Source: Henricia sp. BOLD:AAB3569 | Taxonomy: Eukaryota > Echinodermata > Asteroidea > Spinulosida > Echinasteridae | DNA: 64,000 bases | Assembly (NCBI GenBank): GCA_037783545.1 | Contig: JBBELK010000307.1 | Span: 124,001 to 188,000, forward strand | Reading direction: 5' to 3' | Shown here: positions 35,674 through 50,600 of the stretch, piece after piece | Position numbering within the stretch: position 1 is the first letter of the stretch | Layout: the number at the start of each line of letters is the position of its first letter | Notes under the pieces: model-generated | Seen by the model: only the letters and a program-made list of their open reading frames with translations | Told to the model about the DNA's origin: nothing | Database searches by the model: none | Translations under genes and position numbers: made by a program

Positions 35674-38600
35674 GCTTCCTTGGGGGGTGCGGGGGGGGGG
35701 GGGGGGGGGGGGGGGAGCGTAGAGACCACGCATGAGCAAACTTAAACTTTTCGGAGGATCGTTTTAAACACCACCGTACCATCGGTCGAGTCACGATAAA
35801 TGGGACTCGAGTTGGACCTCAGTCAGAGTCCTCGACTTGAGAACTACAACACTGGGCAAATCTACATAACTAACTTTGGAAGGTTTTCGGAGAGGAAACG
35901 GATTATTTTTGTCCGAGCGCCAATGGCACCTATGATGATTTTGTCCGGGCGGTGCGCCCTGACAAAACAGCAAGAGGAAAACCCTGATGAAGACTTACCC
36001 CGTTCATGCAAACTTGCTTCTTGTTGTTACAGAGTGTCAGGTTGGCCTTGGCATCTGGGCGTGGACAAACTGCACTCAACCCAGTAAGACAGAAAGAGTG
36101 AAGGAAGAAATATGGAGAAAACAATTCCCCCCAAAAAGTTGCAGCTAGAAATTCTAGCGCTAGAATTCAACCATAAAAAGGGACACTGCAAAAGTGTGCT
36201 CTAATGGTTGATATTAAAAAAGCATTGGAACCAATTGGTTCCCATTTATAACATTGCTTTATACTGCGTTTATACACAATAGACAACCAATAGACGATGA
36301 CCTATTCAGCAACCAGGATTTTGCTTCACCCCAAAGTCAGAGTTTTTCAAAATGACAAACACGACAAGCTTTAACAATAAGAAAAGGTTCACTTCTTTCT
36401 GCAACGAATACAGCAAATTGAACCCCATTTCAAAATCACTTTATTAACCACTTGATGCCGAAAGACGTGTAAACATGCCAAGATGTGTTGCGGAAGACTT
36501 GTTAACACGTTCAGTGGAAATTCACTTGTTACTCCATTTGACGTCTACACTCACAGTCATTTACGGTATGAGGGAAAATTGCTAAAACACACAGACATTG
36601 GGGTGTACAATGACGGTGCATCAACTCAAGAACAATACTTTACAACGCATGGTTAATGAGTTTAGTTGTTTTCCTTCCTCCATGTTTTAACTAAAAGTAC
36701 ATGTAAACCTGCGCCTACCGACAGCAATGCTTTAATCCCGGCATTAAAGTTGCATTGCCCGTGTTTCGGTTAAAGGATTAAAACAATTAATTTACACAAG
36801 CGAACGAATTTAGAAAGCTTACGTGTCTCTGTAACGAAAAATATCAAAAACTTTAATTTCCGACGTCGGGAATTGGAGATACAAGCCTTTTTCTTGAAAC
36901 GTGCTTCACATGTTGTACATGTGCGCGTACGCTCATATGTACATAGTATGTGTACAATGTACACATGTACGCGCACATGTACATTTACGTCATAACCCTG
37001 TTGATTAAATGACCTGCCAGCCTTTTAATCATTTCTTGTTTTTAATCGACTGGCATTAATCCTTGACGGATTTTTACGTTCTTGGTACCAAATGAAAGCT
37101 GATAACTTTTTCTATTCTAGAAAAATACCTATTTAACTTTTAAAAAAAAATTGTATGCCCAAATCGGCCCAAACACGGGCAGTGCAACTTTAAATGGTCG
37201 AATCTCTAAAACAAAAATGGAATGGCTGTTTGAAAAAGGATATGTGCAAGTGACGTTTAGACTGCATTCAGTATCTGGTTTACACATCTTGGTGTTTGGA
37301 GAAAAGCCGCAACTCTCGCCGTCACAACAGATCCCTTGAGATTTGCTGTAGAATGGAATTGAAAGACCCCAAACTTGAATAAGTGGTTCTAATTGGTGGA
37401 TCCATGACAACCAAAGGTGTGATAATGTTTTATATACCTCTTCCGATTCACATAATGCATTCTGTGTAATGCGCCATGGTATTCCAAGATAACTGCGTAC
37501 CTACGCTGTAGAGCTGTATAATACATACAGTAGTCTTGGCCCAAGACTACTTTAGTCGATATTGGTTTGTGTACGCGTTGGCCATTCCCAGTAGTGCACC
37601 CTCTTGTAGCACTAACAGACCAGCCCTTTGCGCGACTAGAGTAGTCTTGGGAATCTCTCCCGGAAGGTTTAACTTTTTCTTTGTTTTTGCCTAGGCTTTC
37701 TTAGGGAATCAATCAGCGAGTGACCCAAATACAGCAGCGGGTCAGAATGCAGCGCTCGACCCAAATACAGCACGTCGGATGCAGCGCGTGACCCAAATAC
37801 ATCGCGTGCACGCGCTCCGAATGGTTTGAAAAATATAAGGTGGCTTACAAGAATCATCGAACATGACCTTTTTATCGTTGCTAATATTTTCGGTGGCATA
37901 ATTTTCTTGGCAAATTTTGTGAATATATTTACAAATATGTTTGCAAAGGCGTATAACATCGCAAAATACATTTGTTTATAAAGATAACTGCGACATTGCA
38001 AATATTTGCAAAGATATCTGTGGTATGCCACTTGTGTGCCATCATAAAACCCTGTGCAGATATTTACATAAAACGGTACCGCCTCTAATGCTGAACTTCC
38101 GGGAGAGATTCCAAGACTACTCTAGTCGCGCAAAGGGCTGGTCTGTTAGTGCTGCAAAAGGGGGCACTACTGGGAACGGCCAACGTGTACACAAACTAAT
38201 ATCGACTAGAGTAGTCTTGGGCCAAGACTATATAATACACTACTGCAAATTCAAACATGACGCATGTGCGTCCGATGTGGCTTACATGTATGTGCGAGAT
38301 TCTCTGCACTGCGTCATGCGCGTGTATTGCAGCCTGTGCGTGTATTGCAGCCTGCGCAGGAGGGGGAAGGGGGTGGTGTAGGGGAGGGGGAAGGGGGAGG
38401 GGGAAGGGGGATGGGGATGTGAAGGATGTGGGGGATGTGGGGGTCGGGTGGGGGTCGGGGTGGGGGGGGTGTGGGAGGGCGATGGGAGCAGGGAGGGGGG
38501 TTTGGGGGGGGGGGGGTGGGGGTGGGAGGCGAGTCAGAGCCAAAGCATACGCCAATGTTAAAGTCAATGGATGACATTACAATATTTGCCAAAAAAATGC

Positions 38601-41600
38601 GTACGGGGAGATGGGTCTAAAAAGTCAGTGACTTGTGTGCACACACAACAACATATGTACTTTATGGATGGCCCCTCGAACTGTTATTCTTTGTGTTTAA
38701 ACTTTACCTGCACTTATACGTTGCGTCAGCAAGCTTGCAGGCATTTGGGTCATTTTCGACTGGAACATTGGACTTGCGAGCATTGCAGCATTTGTCTTTA
38801 CATCGGTCGTCATAGCCGCAGTCGCATTCCTCACCGTCGTTTAGAATATGGTTGCCGCAGACAGGGCGATCGGAACCTGAAAAGCAAAAAATTATCGAGA
38901 CCAGGGGTTGATTTCGCAAAGACTTGCGACACGTCGTAAGTGTTTCAAAAAAATGTCGGCGGATTTTCAAAATAACGTGAAATATCCGTCAACCAGAATT
39001 TGGAAATTTTTAATTACTATAAATAACCAGATCTCTACAGATTTTAAACTAATTTACAGCAAATCTTCTGAGAAGTTGCAACGTTTTAAGTTTTTTTCAT
39101 TACGTTCATCATTTTTTCAGCTAATACAATGTAGATATCAAAGTGACAAATCAGCAAAATTGGGACATTCTCTGGTTGACGCGAAAAGTGTTACGCATGG
39201 GACACATACACTGTATGTACATATATTTCCAAAATGAAATTTCTAAAATAACATTTGTGGGTACACATCAGCTAATAGCAATTTTCATAATATAAGTTGA
39301 AACAACCGACAGTTATTGCCAAACAGCCTGTTAAACTCGCCGAATCCTTCAGAAGTTTAAGATGGGTTTTATAGTTGCATTTCACAAGACTTTTTACGAC
39401 GGGTACACCGCAAGTTGTGAGCACAACCCCTACTCGGCATTATACAATCTCTGGGCAGAACCATTCTGCAAAGTTGCTTAAAGAGCCCCTTATTTAGGAT
39501 TTTTATCAATGAAATCTATGCTTTAAAACCACTTTAGTCAGTTAAAGTCATAAAAATCCTATTTGAAGCTTGCTTTGGGGGTTAAAACAAAGGTTTTTAG
39601 TTTTTATGCTAATGCTAATATACATATTCATGACCAAGGTCACGACGTCACAAGAGGCAAACACAGGAAAATCACATTGAACTGTGCACAAAAGGTTCCA
39701 CTTTTTTCTCAATTTTCCTGAAACTTTTGTAATCCATGGCTGTTTGAGTTTGTTTTACATGTTGCCTGCTGTAAGCCATGACAAAACTGGGGGTAGAAAC
39801 TGCAGCAATTTGCCACAAGTCCAACTTGAAGTCTTATGTTTTTTCTTAACTTTTCCCTTCCGTCTTCCTTATGTGATGCACTCAAAACAGCGCCCTCTGT
39901 CTGTGATTTATTGCAATGAAATCTTCAAAGTTGAAAAACGAACAATAGTATGTCTTGCAGAACAAGTAATCCGTCATTATGAAGCAAAGCTTAGGCAAAA
40001 AGTTGTTTAGGATGTCACAGGCCCTTTAAGGTCAGAAAGAAATGCCCAACCAGCTAAGAACACCTCTGGAGAGTCTTAAAAGAGGCGTATTTCCACTGAA
40101 TGTTTGAAGAAAATGACAATCAGGATGCAGAGATTGTGTGTAGCTGTCATAGCTGCTAAGGGGGATTTCTTTGATGAACATCAAGTTTAGCCGTTTCTTT
40201 TTGCATGCTCTCCAATTTGTTGAAAAAGCCTACTGCTGAAGCCGAAGATGGCACTAAAATTAACATGTATATTGCTTTTTGTTAGAATACACCTACATTT
40301 GCTTTCACAAAACTAACATTCACAAAATTAACATGAATTCACAAAATTATACGTTTTCTTCTCAAAAACCTGAAACCTTTAAAAGGGACTGTGACATGCT
40401 AAGCAACTTTTTGCCTAATCTTTGCTTCATATGATGGATTACTTGTTCAGCAAGACATGCTATTGTTTGTTTGGATGTAAAATCAATAAAAAGGTAGCCT
40501 TTTTCAATTTTGAAGATTTTATTGCAATAAACCACAGACAGAGGGCGCTGTTTGGAGTGCATCACGTAAGGAAGACAGAAGGGAAAAGTTAAGAAAAAAC
40601 ATAAGACTTCAAGTTGGACTTGTGGAAAATTGCTGCAATTTTCTTTTCCAGTTTCGTCATGGCTTACAACGGGAAACATGTAGAACAAACTCAAACATTC
40701 ATGGATTACAAAAGTTCCAGGAAGTTTGAGAAAAAAGGTAGAATCTTCTGTGCACAGTTGAATGTGATTTTCCTGTGTTTGCCTCTCGTGACATCATGAC
40801 CTTGGTAATGAATATGCATATTTTCATTAACATAAAATCTAAAAACATTTGTTTTAACCCCCATATCAAGCTCCAAATTGGTTTTATAGCTTAGATTTCA
40901 TTGATATAAATCCCAAATAAGGGGCCCTTTAAAGGCCCAGTGGATCATTTGCAATGACCCAAAAAACGAGTTTACAGGTGAAAAGTTCTGAAAGTAAAGA
41001 TTGAATTAATAGCAACTACCCAATGAAAGGTTTCTACTCAAAATGATATAATTTTACCAGAAAATAATCCGTAAAGATGGAATTATTTTGATCGTTTGCA
41101 AACGATTTACTTATTTTTGGTTCGCATCTACGCGGTCCAAAATGCATGGGCGCTGTGTACTCCGCGTGCGTGTTCTAACGCGATGCATTTTTATGAAACA
41201 CGCGCACACGCAGTATGTGCGCCACAGAGTGCATGACGCAAGCCACATATTTGAAACACCCCGCCAAGACCAGGAAAATGCATATGGATTTCCATGGTTT
41301 TTTTTAAAACATGGTACATTTGACAAAGCTGAAATTTCTTAGGATGAGTTTGTTGATGTCTTTCTTTTGATTTATAATGGTTTTATTCGCAGAATCGCTC
41401 AAAAACAGATCATCTACAGGGCCTTTAAGGTGTTTCCAAAGTTTTTTATGGGCAGTGTAATTTGCAAATAAAAAGACGCGTGACGTAATACAAAGGCTCA
41501 GCATCTGAAACGAGGGTGCCAGTGATAATTTGAAATTTGTCAATACATGTAGATCAATGAGGAAGTCCCTTTTAGCTTTTTTAAAGTACCTCTGTGCATT

Positions 41601-44600
41601 AACAGAAACCGACTTACTGACAAAGCATACGCTAGCCTTGGCGTTAACTACGGCAGACATGTTTCCCAGACTGCATGACGAGAATTGCTTGTTGTTAGTC
41701 TTGTCGCCGGACGTGGCGCTCGCGTACATGATGTAGTTGCCTTTGCTGCGCGTATTGCTGTCGTCCCCGGGTCGACACGAAAGGGGGTAGTCATGCTGGA
41801 ACAGGAAGATGAATGGTAGAATTAGAATGAATGGTAGAATCGATAGACAAGAACTTAACTGAGCTAAACTAGTCTGGGATTGTTATTTTAAAATATATCC
41901 CACTAACTACGTACGTGTCAAAAAATCATGTCCAACATTTGATCCTAAATAACTTTGTCATTTGCCAACGGATTTAAACAAGAATTTCAGATCATGCAAA
42001 CAAGGTCTGACAAATTTTATTCAGCGACTTGCATCAGCCGCGTTTACATTCTGTAGTTGATCTCAAGCGTGGTGCCAGAAGTTGCAGTCAAAGGTCATGC
42101 TCTACATGTATGTGTGCATGTACAGTGTACAAGGCTACTTGAATTTCGCGGGCTTTTCCCCCGCTATGGCTGTGGAGTAAACTGATTCCTAGCTCGAGAT
42201 CGAACCCTCCGCCAACGCGAGACCAAAATCTTGGGGTCTGATCGGGGGCCAATTTGGTCCCGAGAGTGTTTACGCTCAGTTTGTGATCCAGGGCTGATCC
42301 CGAGCTCGGTGTTATTTTTTTTCCAAAATGTTTGTTTGGCCTTGAATTTCAACCAGTGCTTTAAGCAAATTTAACACAATGTGTTAATAATGCCTTCCAT
42401 TTTTTCTCCATCTCTTTTTTTTAAAGGAATTGATAAAAGCAATGTCAGCTTTATTTTATTCCAACTGTGAGTGAAAATAATTTTTATGAGAAGAGAGAAG
42501 GAAAATTACAGTGTACATGTACATGTACCACGTTAGGGGCCACATTTGTACTTATCCTCTTGCAACAGTGCCCCTTTAACGCACTCCCTAACTCCTGCGT
42601 ACAGTGGCCCTGTTGAAACAGGCCCCATTTCGCGGTGGGACTAGCGACAGAAATCTTGTCGCCTCTGCTGGACCAATCAGGACGCTTGGCAGTGCATTGC
42701 AGCATGATTGCAGGCATTCAAATGTAACGCGCGCAGATTGTAAACACCGTGCATGCATGTGATACATGTACTCGGTAATGCTGGCCGTTGTCCGCGTCGG
42801 CGATTGGCTGCTATTTAAAGCATACTGGGGAATCCGTTCCATTACATTCGTCAGCATGCATCCCTGTTATTAATTTGAAAAACTGCGGAGTAAATTAAGA
42901 TCGTCGTTTGAAAGTTTGGTAGGAATGGGACAGTCATAAGGAACGGAACCCAATACAATTTCTGGAAAGTATAGAAATTGTTTTTTTTCGGCATAACATG
43001 ACCGAATTGATTAAATTACATCAAAATGACTCGGGCGTGAGTTGGCTCAAGACAACAGCCGGCTCACTCCACAGATTTGCGTGTGTTTCCTCAGGGTATT
43101 GTTACGTCGCTTTGCAGAGTGGAAATTCCCTGATATCTCAGGATGATTTGTACTGGGCTTGGGCGAATTCTCTGTAGTCAATTAGAATCGATTCCAAGTT
43201 CGGAATCGGAATCCCAACTCCATCTTTTGGAGGGATTGATTCCCATTATCCTGGCTATTCCAGGAAGTACATGTACCTAGCAATTCTATATGGGTCATTC
43301 CATGAAGTTGAGGAACACGGTTTCCATGTTACATCCACAACCAATTTTACTTTTTTTTGCCCTTGATAACCCCATGAATCAATACTATTCAGAAATTCAA
43401 TTTAAAACATTAATTACTTGTAACAAAATCCTCATGGATTTAAATTTAGATGTCAACTAAATAGAATTTTGTTCAAATGTAGGTGTGACATTTGGTGCTT
43501 TTTAGCAGATTTTTTTGAATCACACAGAAATATAATCTAGAATCCTCCAAATTCAAATTAAAAAGGATTGTACAGTTTGAGAACTGTGTGTTTATTTCAA
43601 TTTCAACATGAAAACATTTGTAGTTGGAGTGAAAGCAGTTGAACTGTATTGGTTTCCAAGTTACATCCACAACCACCATTTTGTTAAATAATTCAAAATG
43701 GCAGCACTTTGTCAACACTGAAGACTCCCAAATTACCCCCAAATTACCCACCAAACAGTGTAAGCCACCACATCATGCAACATCGTTATATAAATGGTGA
43801 TTCATTGCTCTCTTGTCAACCATTTTTGTGGAAACGAAGAAATGTCACACTTTGTTCCTCAACTTCATGGAATTATCTGACCTCTCTGTAATGGATGCAG
43901 AAATTACAAGTTTTCAGGAATCTGCCGGTGTTTTGTATCAGGTTTGCAAAAAATATTGTTTTTCTTCTAAATTTAGTGTTAACATTTGTTTTGAAAATTA
44001 TAAATCAAAACTAAATGAAAGCAAAACTGAATGGAATCATTTTTTTAAATGAAATTCGAATCGCTTCAAAAAAATGTTGGAACCACCCAGGCCTACCTTG
44101 TGGATCTGTTCAAAAACTTACCGGTGAACCGAAGTTGTGTCCGACCTCGTGGGCAAAAGTGATCTCAGTGACTTTAGTAGGAACCTGGGAGCCATAGTTC
44201 TTAATGGTGACGATGCCTGTATTTAAACTTTGATAGCCAGTGTTGAAGAGTTTGTATCGCTCACAGATTCCTCCAGAAGTACCTAAAAGGGAATGAGGTT
44301 TAGAGGTGAGATATGGTTACTAAATGTACTGACTGGGCTTGAATTGTTATGTTTACGGAATTTCAATTCACAGCCTGTGGGCTGTATGAAGCTTACATGT
44401 TTTCTGCCTAAACATCAAGATACATGTACATACCGGTACATGTAGATGAGTGGTGGTATAGAGCTTCTGCACCGGCGGTCATGGCAGGGGGCAGGTTTTC
44501 TTATTTAAATGATGTGACAATGGAACCACAAAGCACCTACTCATGCTTGACACCCAGTGACAATGCGACTGTCCCCTGTCATGGCCGCCGTGCAAAGGCT

Positions 44601-47600
44601 CTATTGGCAAGCATTTAAGAGTACTTTGGAAGTGTTTAAAGGGATACACCGGCCTTGTTGGGCTATTTTGGGCTTGAAATAGACCCATACTTTATCCTGA
44701 AGCGCTTTCCAGAGTTAATACATATATCCTGAAAAGACGCCGTCAAATTTGGCCATTTTTTAGCATTTAAAAAAAATTATGGGTGTTGATATGGACGAGA
44801 GAATCTCTCAAATTTTTGTGTCTTCGCTTCGCGTTCGCGGCGATAAATAATATCAGAACAAATTTTAGGGGGATAAAGACACCAAAACGTTGCGTTCGAG
44901 TTGCTTCCCCGATTCAGCGCTGACCTGAGGGGTCATGCAAGGTGTGATGGGTCAGGGAAAACAAGGAATCGAGGTTAAACACGTGCCACCTTTATTTACG
45001 ACGGCTGGTAAAGCGTATAGCCCAACATTTGTCTCTTTTGTTAATTTTAAACATTTCTAGTTAATTACGTGACATTTTGATAATTTTTTTTTCACAACGA
45101 CCATTGAAATATAGATTGCTACATTATGTAAACAGTAGGCCAGTGTATCCCTTTAAGTGCGTTACACAACACACTGAACTAGTGGCTTGTACCGTAGGCT
45201 TGGGCGACACAAGCATTTCAGAGTTGCCTCTGATTGCAAAAAAGAATCAAGATTCCATTCGGAATAAATTCCATTTTTCACACGAAGCATTACCTTCATA
45301 TATAGTAAATTTAGCGTGTATAATCTTAACACACACAAACAGACAGAAACTCATGACAGAAACAATGGACAAAGTTAAACTTCATTCAACTTTGCCGACT
45401 GTTTGCGTTGCAGTTTACGTGTACGTCTAGTTTGCGGTACTGTCTGCGTTTGTTGCGATAATATGGAAACCAGGCTTACGTTAACGATACTCCATATTGT
45501 GCAGATGACGACCTATTTTTTGGTACCGAGCGGCACTTAAACGTCTATAAAATGATGTCGGCCTGTGCCACACACACGTTCCTATCTGTGGAAATTATCA
45601 GAGGCTGAATACTCTTGCAGAAGTCGAGTGTTTTGGCTACGAAATTGCTAAGTAACTTCTGGAATCTGCAAGTTATCACTAGGAACCGAATCTTGCTAAA
45701 AGGGAATCCTACTGGGAATCGATTCCTCAGAAATCTGGTAGAATCAATTCTACTCGACCCAATGTACATGTACATGTACATGTACCTCAACCCAATCCAC
45801 AATTACATGCAACACTCTGAACATGTACATGTACAAGAGACGGCTATGGCTGCTTTCGAGCGCTCGTCCCAGGGGCTCCCAGGCATTGGGAACGTACGGT
45901 AACTTCACACACATGCTACGTACATGTACATGCGATCTAGCTCAAAACCAATTTGTGCACCATGGTCATTCGAATTTGCATCACAGCTAATAAAAAGCTC
46001 AGTTTGCCACAAAATTATTTACAGATATATCTGATGAAAATAAATTATGTAAATATTTACAACATTTTGATTTGCTGTGGAGGCTTGAAAATTCAAAATA
46101 CATGTATAAAAATAAATTATAATAATTATATAAGAATTATTCAACAACACACCAGCCATATTTGCGCCATATTTTGTCCCGGCAACAAAGTGGTGGGGAG
46201 CAGTTGGTGCCACCATCTGGTGCACCAACGCGCTTTCGGGCTAGAACCAGGTAACACCAGGGATCTCTAGTGCCGCATTCGAAAGCAGCCTACATTGTTG
46301 CACAGCCTACATACACGTGTATGATTTGAATGAGACCTTTGGATTTTGGGGGGATTGCAGGGCCTTTTGAAGAGCCTGGTCATTACATGTTTGCAATGCC
46401 CAATATTATTATAAAAATCTAATGTAAAAATTGCATTTCTCCCTATCAACCACAAGTTTCTGTAATGTGTATTACCGGTACCTGAAAAGGTTTCACAATT
46501 TTGATGTCCTTGGAAGGGGATGTACACATGCTACACATTGTGAAATCAATGCACATTGAACTAAAGCACAAAAACATTCATTAATACCCAGACATGGGTA
46601 ACATGCAAAATTAAGGAATCCCTTTTGTGTTGAAAGGGAAGTAAACCGAATCAAGATGTGCATTGTACATGTACGTATATTAAATCTGGCATGTTTGCAA
46701 TTTTATGGTCACAATAAAAGCTTAATCTCAATCTACCGGTACATGTACATGTACCGGTACATGTACATGCAAACTTGCATGTTGTAATGCAAACATGGTT
46801 TTAGTCATACTTTTAGTTGGGTTGGGGCAGGGTTGGGGGTTGGGGTTGGGGTTGGGGGTTGGGGTTGGGTGGGGGTTGGGGGTTGGGGTTGGGTGGGGGT
46901 TGGGGGTTGGGGTTGGGTGGGGGAGGGGGGTTGGGGTTGGGTGGGGGAGGGGGGTTGGGGTTGGGTGTGGGAGGGGGGAGGGGGATGCGGCAGAAATTTG
47001 GGTCTGCAAACAGCTGAAAGAAAAGGAAAACATCCAATCTGCCTACTGTGTAAGATTAAAACTCATTTACAAGCAATTGTTATTTCTCAAACCACACCAT
47101 GCAGTGAACTGATTGCTTTCCGTAAAGTAGAACATCCGGGAAGGTTTAGGTGTCACCGGTCACGCGCGCCAATTTAGACGCACCTGAACACGCGTAAAAA
47201 ATACTCACCAGCATATTTGTATTCGAAAATACCGCACGCGCGCGTTGCGATACGTTGAAATTATTAAGCATGTACATGTACTGAGCTTGTAAAAACGAAA
47301 GTGTTTTTACTTGATCGCGATTTTTAGCTTGAAGAAATACATTTTATCTTAATCGATACAACAGCCATGGCGCAACAACATAAAGCAAGGTTAAGCAACA
47401 GAGTTAAGTGCAACCAATGCGCTTTTCTTGCTTTTTTGGCCGGTAATCACTCGAGCCACGTGGGTCATGAAAAATGACACCCAAAATGGTTGATGGAAGG
47501 CGTGACACCACCGGAAAACATTCAATACGTTATGCTTAACCCTCACAGCTGCAAAGGGGAGCTTCCAGAAGGCACATTTTTGTATTTTGTTAAAACCAAA

Positions 47601-50600
47601 AAATTCCTGTGGCCCAATTCTGCTCAAACTTCATGTAATCCTTAACTGGCATGACTGGTCAGGTCCACCCTGGGCAGTATTGGCCTCAAGCCTAGGCTCA
47701 TTGATTTGTATACAAACATGTACATGTACATGTACGTTCTTTGAGTGAGGCCCAAATGCTGCCGTGCATAAAAGCAGCTACATGTATCAATCATCCTACT
47801 GCAGGCCCAGTAAACAGCTGTGTCTTGAGGGGATCTCCATTCATTTACCGGTACATGTATTTACCCGGTAGGCCATTAGTGTCTACCAAACAGTGTTACA
47901 TGGTATTTACGCGTTATACAAAGTGCCTTCTAAAGTCTCCCCTTGGAGCCTCCGTGCAATTTTGTGGGCGATGCATCTGTGGACATGCCGGAGGTTAAAC
48001 ACAATAGCGTGCCAAATTGCCCATGTATGTATACTGAAACGCAAAAGAAACTTACCACCTTTTAAACCTTTAAATAGCAACAATAGCACTGCGTGTAGTA
48101 ATGTGTGAACTTATTTGTGGACAATGGTGTCCTCACTGTCAGACCAAACGGTGTCTGAAGGTCACTTGAACCTTCAATGGTCACTTCATGGCACAGCTGT
48201 TGAACAGCTGTTTTGACTGTCAGTGATTAGCCAAGGGGTATGGGATGATTGTAATGAGCTGCACGTGATGTCTTGATGTTGGCTTTAAAAATGCCAGTGC
48301 AAAATGGGCATTTCAAGCAACATGCCACGATTGCAATCCATCCAAAGACTGGTAGGCAGTATGCGCCGACGATGGACTGCCTGTATCCAAATCAATGGTG
48401 GCCACACACGCTATTGAAAGAGGACTGACATTACATCACCCTCTTCTGTTCTTTATACTGTAGAATGAGATGGTGTACATGTACAGTATCTTGGTCAAAA
48501 AATGCCAATGTTTTAATTAGCAATTGTTGGTTTGTTTTATTTTGAACTGTTACAATTTCATTACATCTTAAACAAGTGGTAAGTTTCTTTTGCGTTTCAG
48601 TATACTGATAGCCGGCTGTGTTTGTGCTAGCATGATACCATCTTGTCTTCATCGCCATATTTGAGGAAAACAAATAAAATAGGAAACAAATAACCCAATC
48701 AGTGGTCATTAACAGTTATCTGTGGCAGTGATAATCAAACCAAAATGGACGCATAACCAGTGACGATTTCTGAAAATTTTCACAGACAGAGAGGGTATCG
48801 AATGGCTGCTATCGTGTCGGCCAACATTTGTCATTGACATTTTTTGGTCAACAATAAGCACAAAATGAGCGACCATGCATCTCCGGGAATTTTCACTCTG
48901 CGAAGCGACGTTACAATACCCTGAGGAAACCGGCCCCATTTTGCTGGGGAACAAGCAACAGAGATCTTGTCGCCTCCTCTGGACCAATCAGGAAACATGG
49001 CAGTGCATTGCAGGCAGATTGTAAATACTGTGCATGCAGTGTGCTACATGTACTCGGTAATGCTGGCCGTTGTCCGCGTCGGCGATTGGCTGCTACATGT
49101 ATTTAAAGCATACTGGGGAATCTGTTCCATTCACATTCGTCAGCATGCATCCCTGTTATTAATTTGAAAAGCTGCATAGTACAAACAAGATCGTCGCCGG
49201 GAATTTTGGTAGGAATGGGACAGTCGTAAGGAACAGAACTCAATACAATTTCTGGAAAGTATAGAAATCGTTTCTTTTTGGCATAACATGACCAAATTAC
49301 ATCACAATGGCTCAGAAGTGTGTTTGCTAGATGCAACAGCCGCCTTACTTCACAGATTTGCGTGGATTTCCTCAGGGTATTGTAACGTCACTTAGCAGAG
49401 TGGAAATTCCCTGAGATCTCAGGATGCAAGGAACAAAGAAACTGCCCTACAAGATGGCAGCTATTTAATACGGTCTATAGCTGAGGCAACAGGGCACATG
49501 CACTTTATTTGCAGGCTTACCATAGTCTAATAAGCACAAAATGTGCAACCATGCATGTCCTCCAGGAACAAAGAAACTGCCCTACAAGATGGCAGCTATT
49601 CGATACGGTCTATAGAGGAGGCAACAGGGCACATGCACTTCATTCGCGGGATTAACACGGTATAAAACAGTACAGCCTTATGAATTTAGTCCATTAATCT
49701 GCTGTGTAAGTTTTCAGCATTTTCCCCCCACAAGAAAAGTAAACCCTCTTGCAAATAATCTAACAAACCACCAATAAAATAAAAGGAACCACATCAAGTA
49801 CGGAGGAGAAATAATTGAGAAATTACCCCTTGAAGCTGGAAAATCCAATTATTTTATCAGCAACATGAGGGGAAAATGTATGAACTGCAGTTATGCCAAC
49901 ATGTAAAAATAACTTCCCGTCTGATACTTTTTGAGTGCCAGTTGACGTTTAATACTTAAAAAGTATTTTACTGATTTTTGTGATTAGTGCACTGATTTCT
50001 CACGCACACAATGAGTGGTTACTGTTTCTTAGTCAGTATACAGGGTGTTTTTAAAAAAAGGAAACCGTGATTAATTTGTTAATTTCGTGGAGATGGCTAA
50101 ATATTTTGGAAATTGACAATCACCATCTATTAGCTAATGATGTCCTCTTTGTTATGACACCACGAAATCCAATTTACGGTCACACATGACTGAGCACGAA
50201 GCAGTGTAATCAACCATGTCAGAACTGGTCTTGCACCAAAAAGATGTTTTCATAATGAACCATGTCTGCCCAGTGCAGGGCTTTTGTTGGGCCTGAAGAT
50301 TATGCAATCCTCAGCCTGTTATTTCATTGCACACTCCTTAAAAGTTGGAAAGGTTACAGAGTGGTTGTCGACTTGGCGGGAATGGCACGGTCAGGAAAAC
50401 GCTGACCAAAGGCATCTGCTACTTGCTGGAGGCTTCCAGTCCTCAACCACTCTGTTACCACAAACACACGCTGCTCAGTTGCAAGCTGCATTTTGCTGGT
50501 CTGAGAAAATGAACAACCTTTCCAACTTTTAAGGAGTGTGCAATGAAATAACAGGCTGAGGATTGCATAATTTGGAGGCCCAACAAAAGCCCTGCACTGG

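Noticed and set aside
35496..35794. Open frames across the poly-G tract (poly-Gly and poly-Pro)
   Set aside because: The frames are open only because of the homopolymer; the region is an ADAM10 intron.
41530..41736. + strand frame opposite the ADAM10 Met-turn exon
   Set aside because: Antisense shadow of a well supported exon.
46728..47177. Overlapping G-rich open frames on both strands (PNPNPTP-type repeats)
   Set aside because: Low-complexity translation of a GGTTGGGG minisatellite, with no start context or family match.
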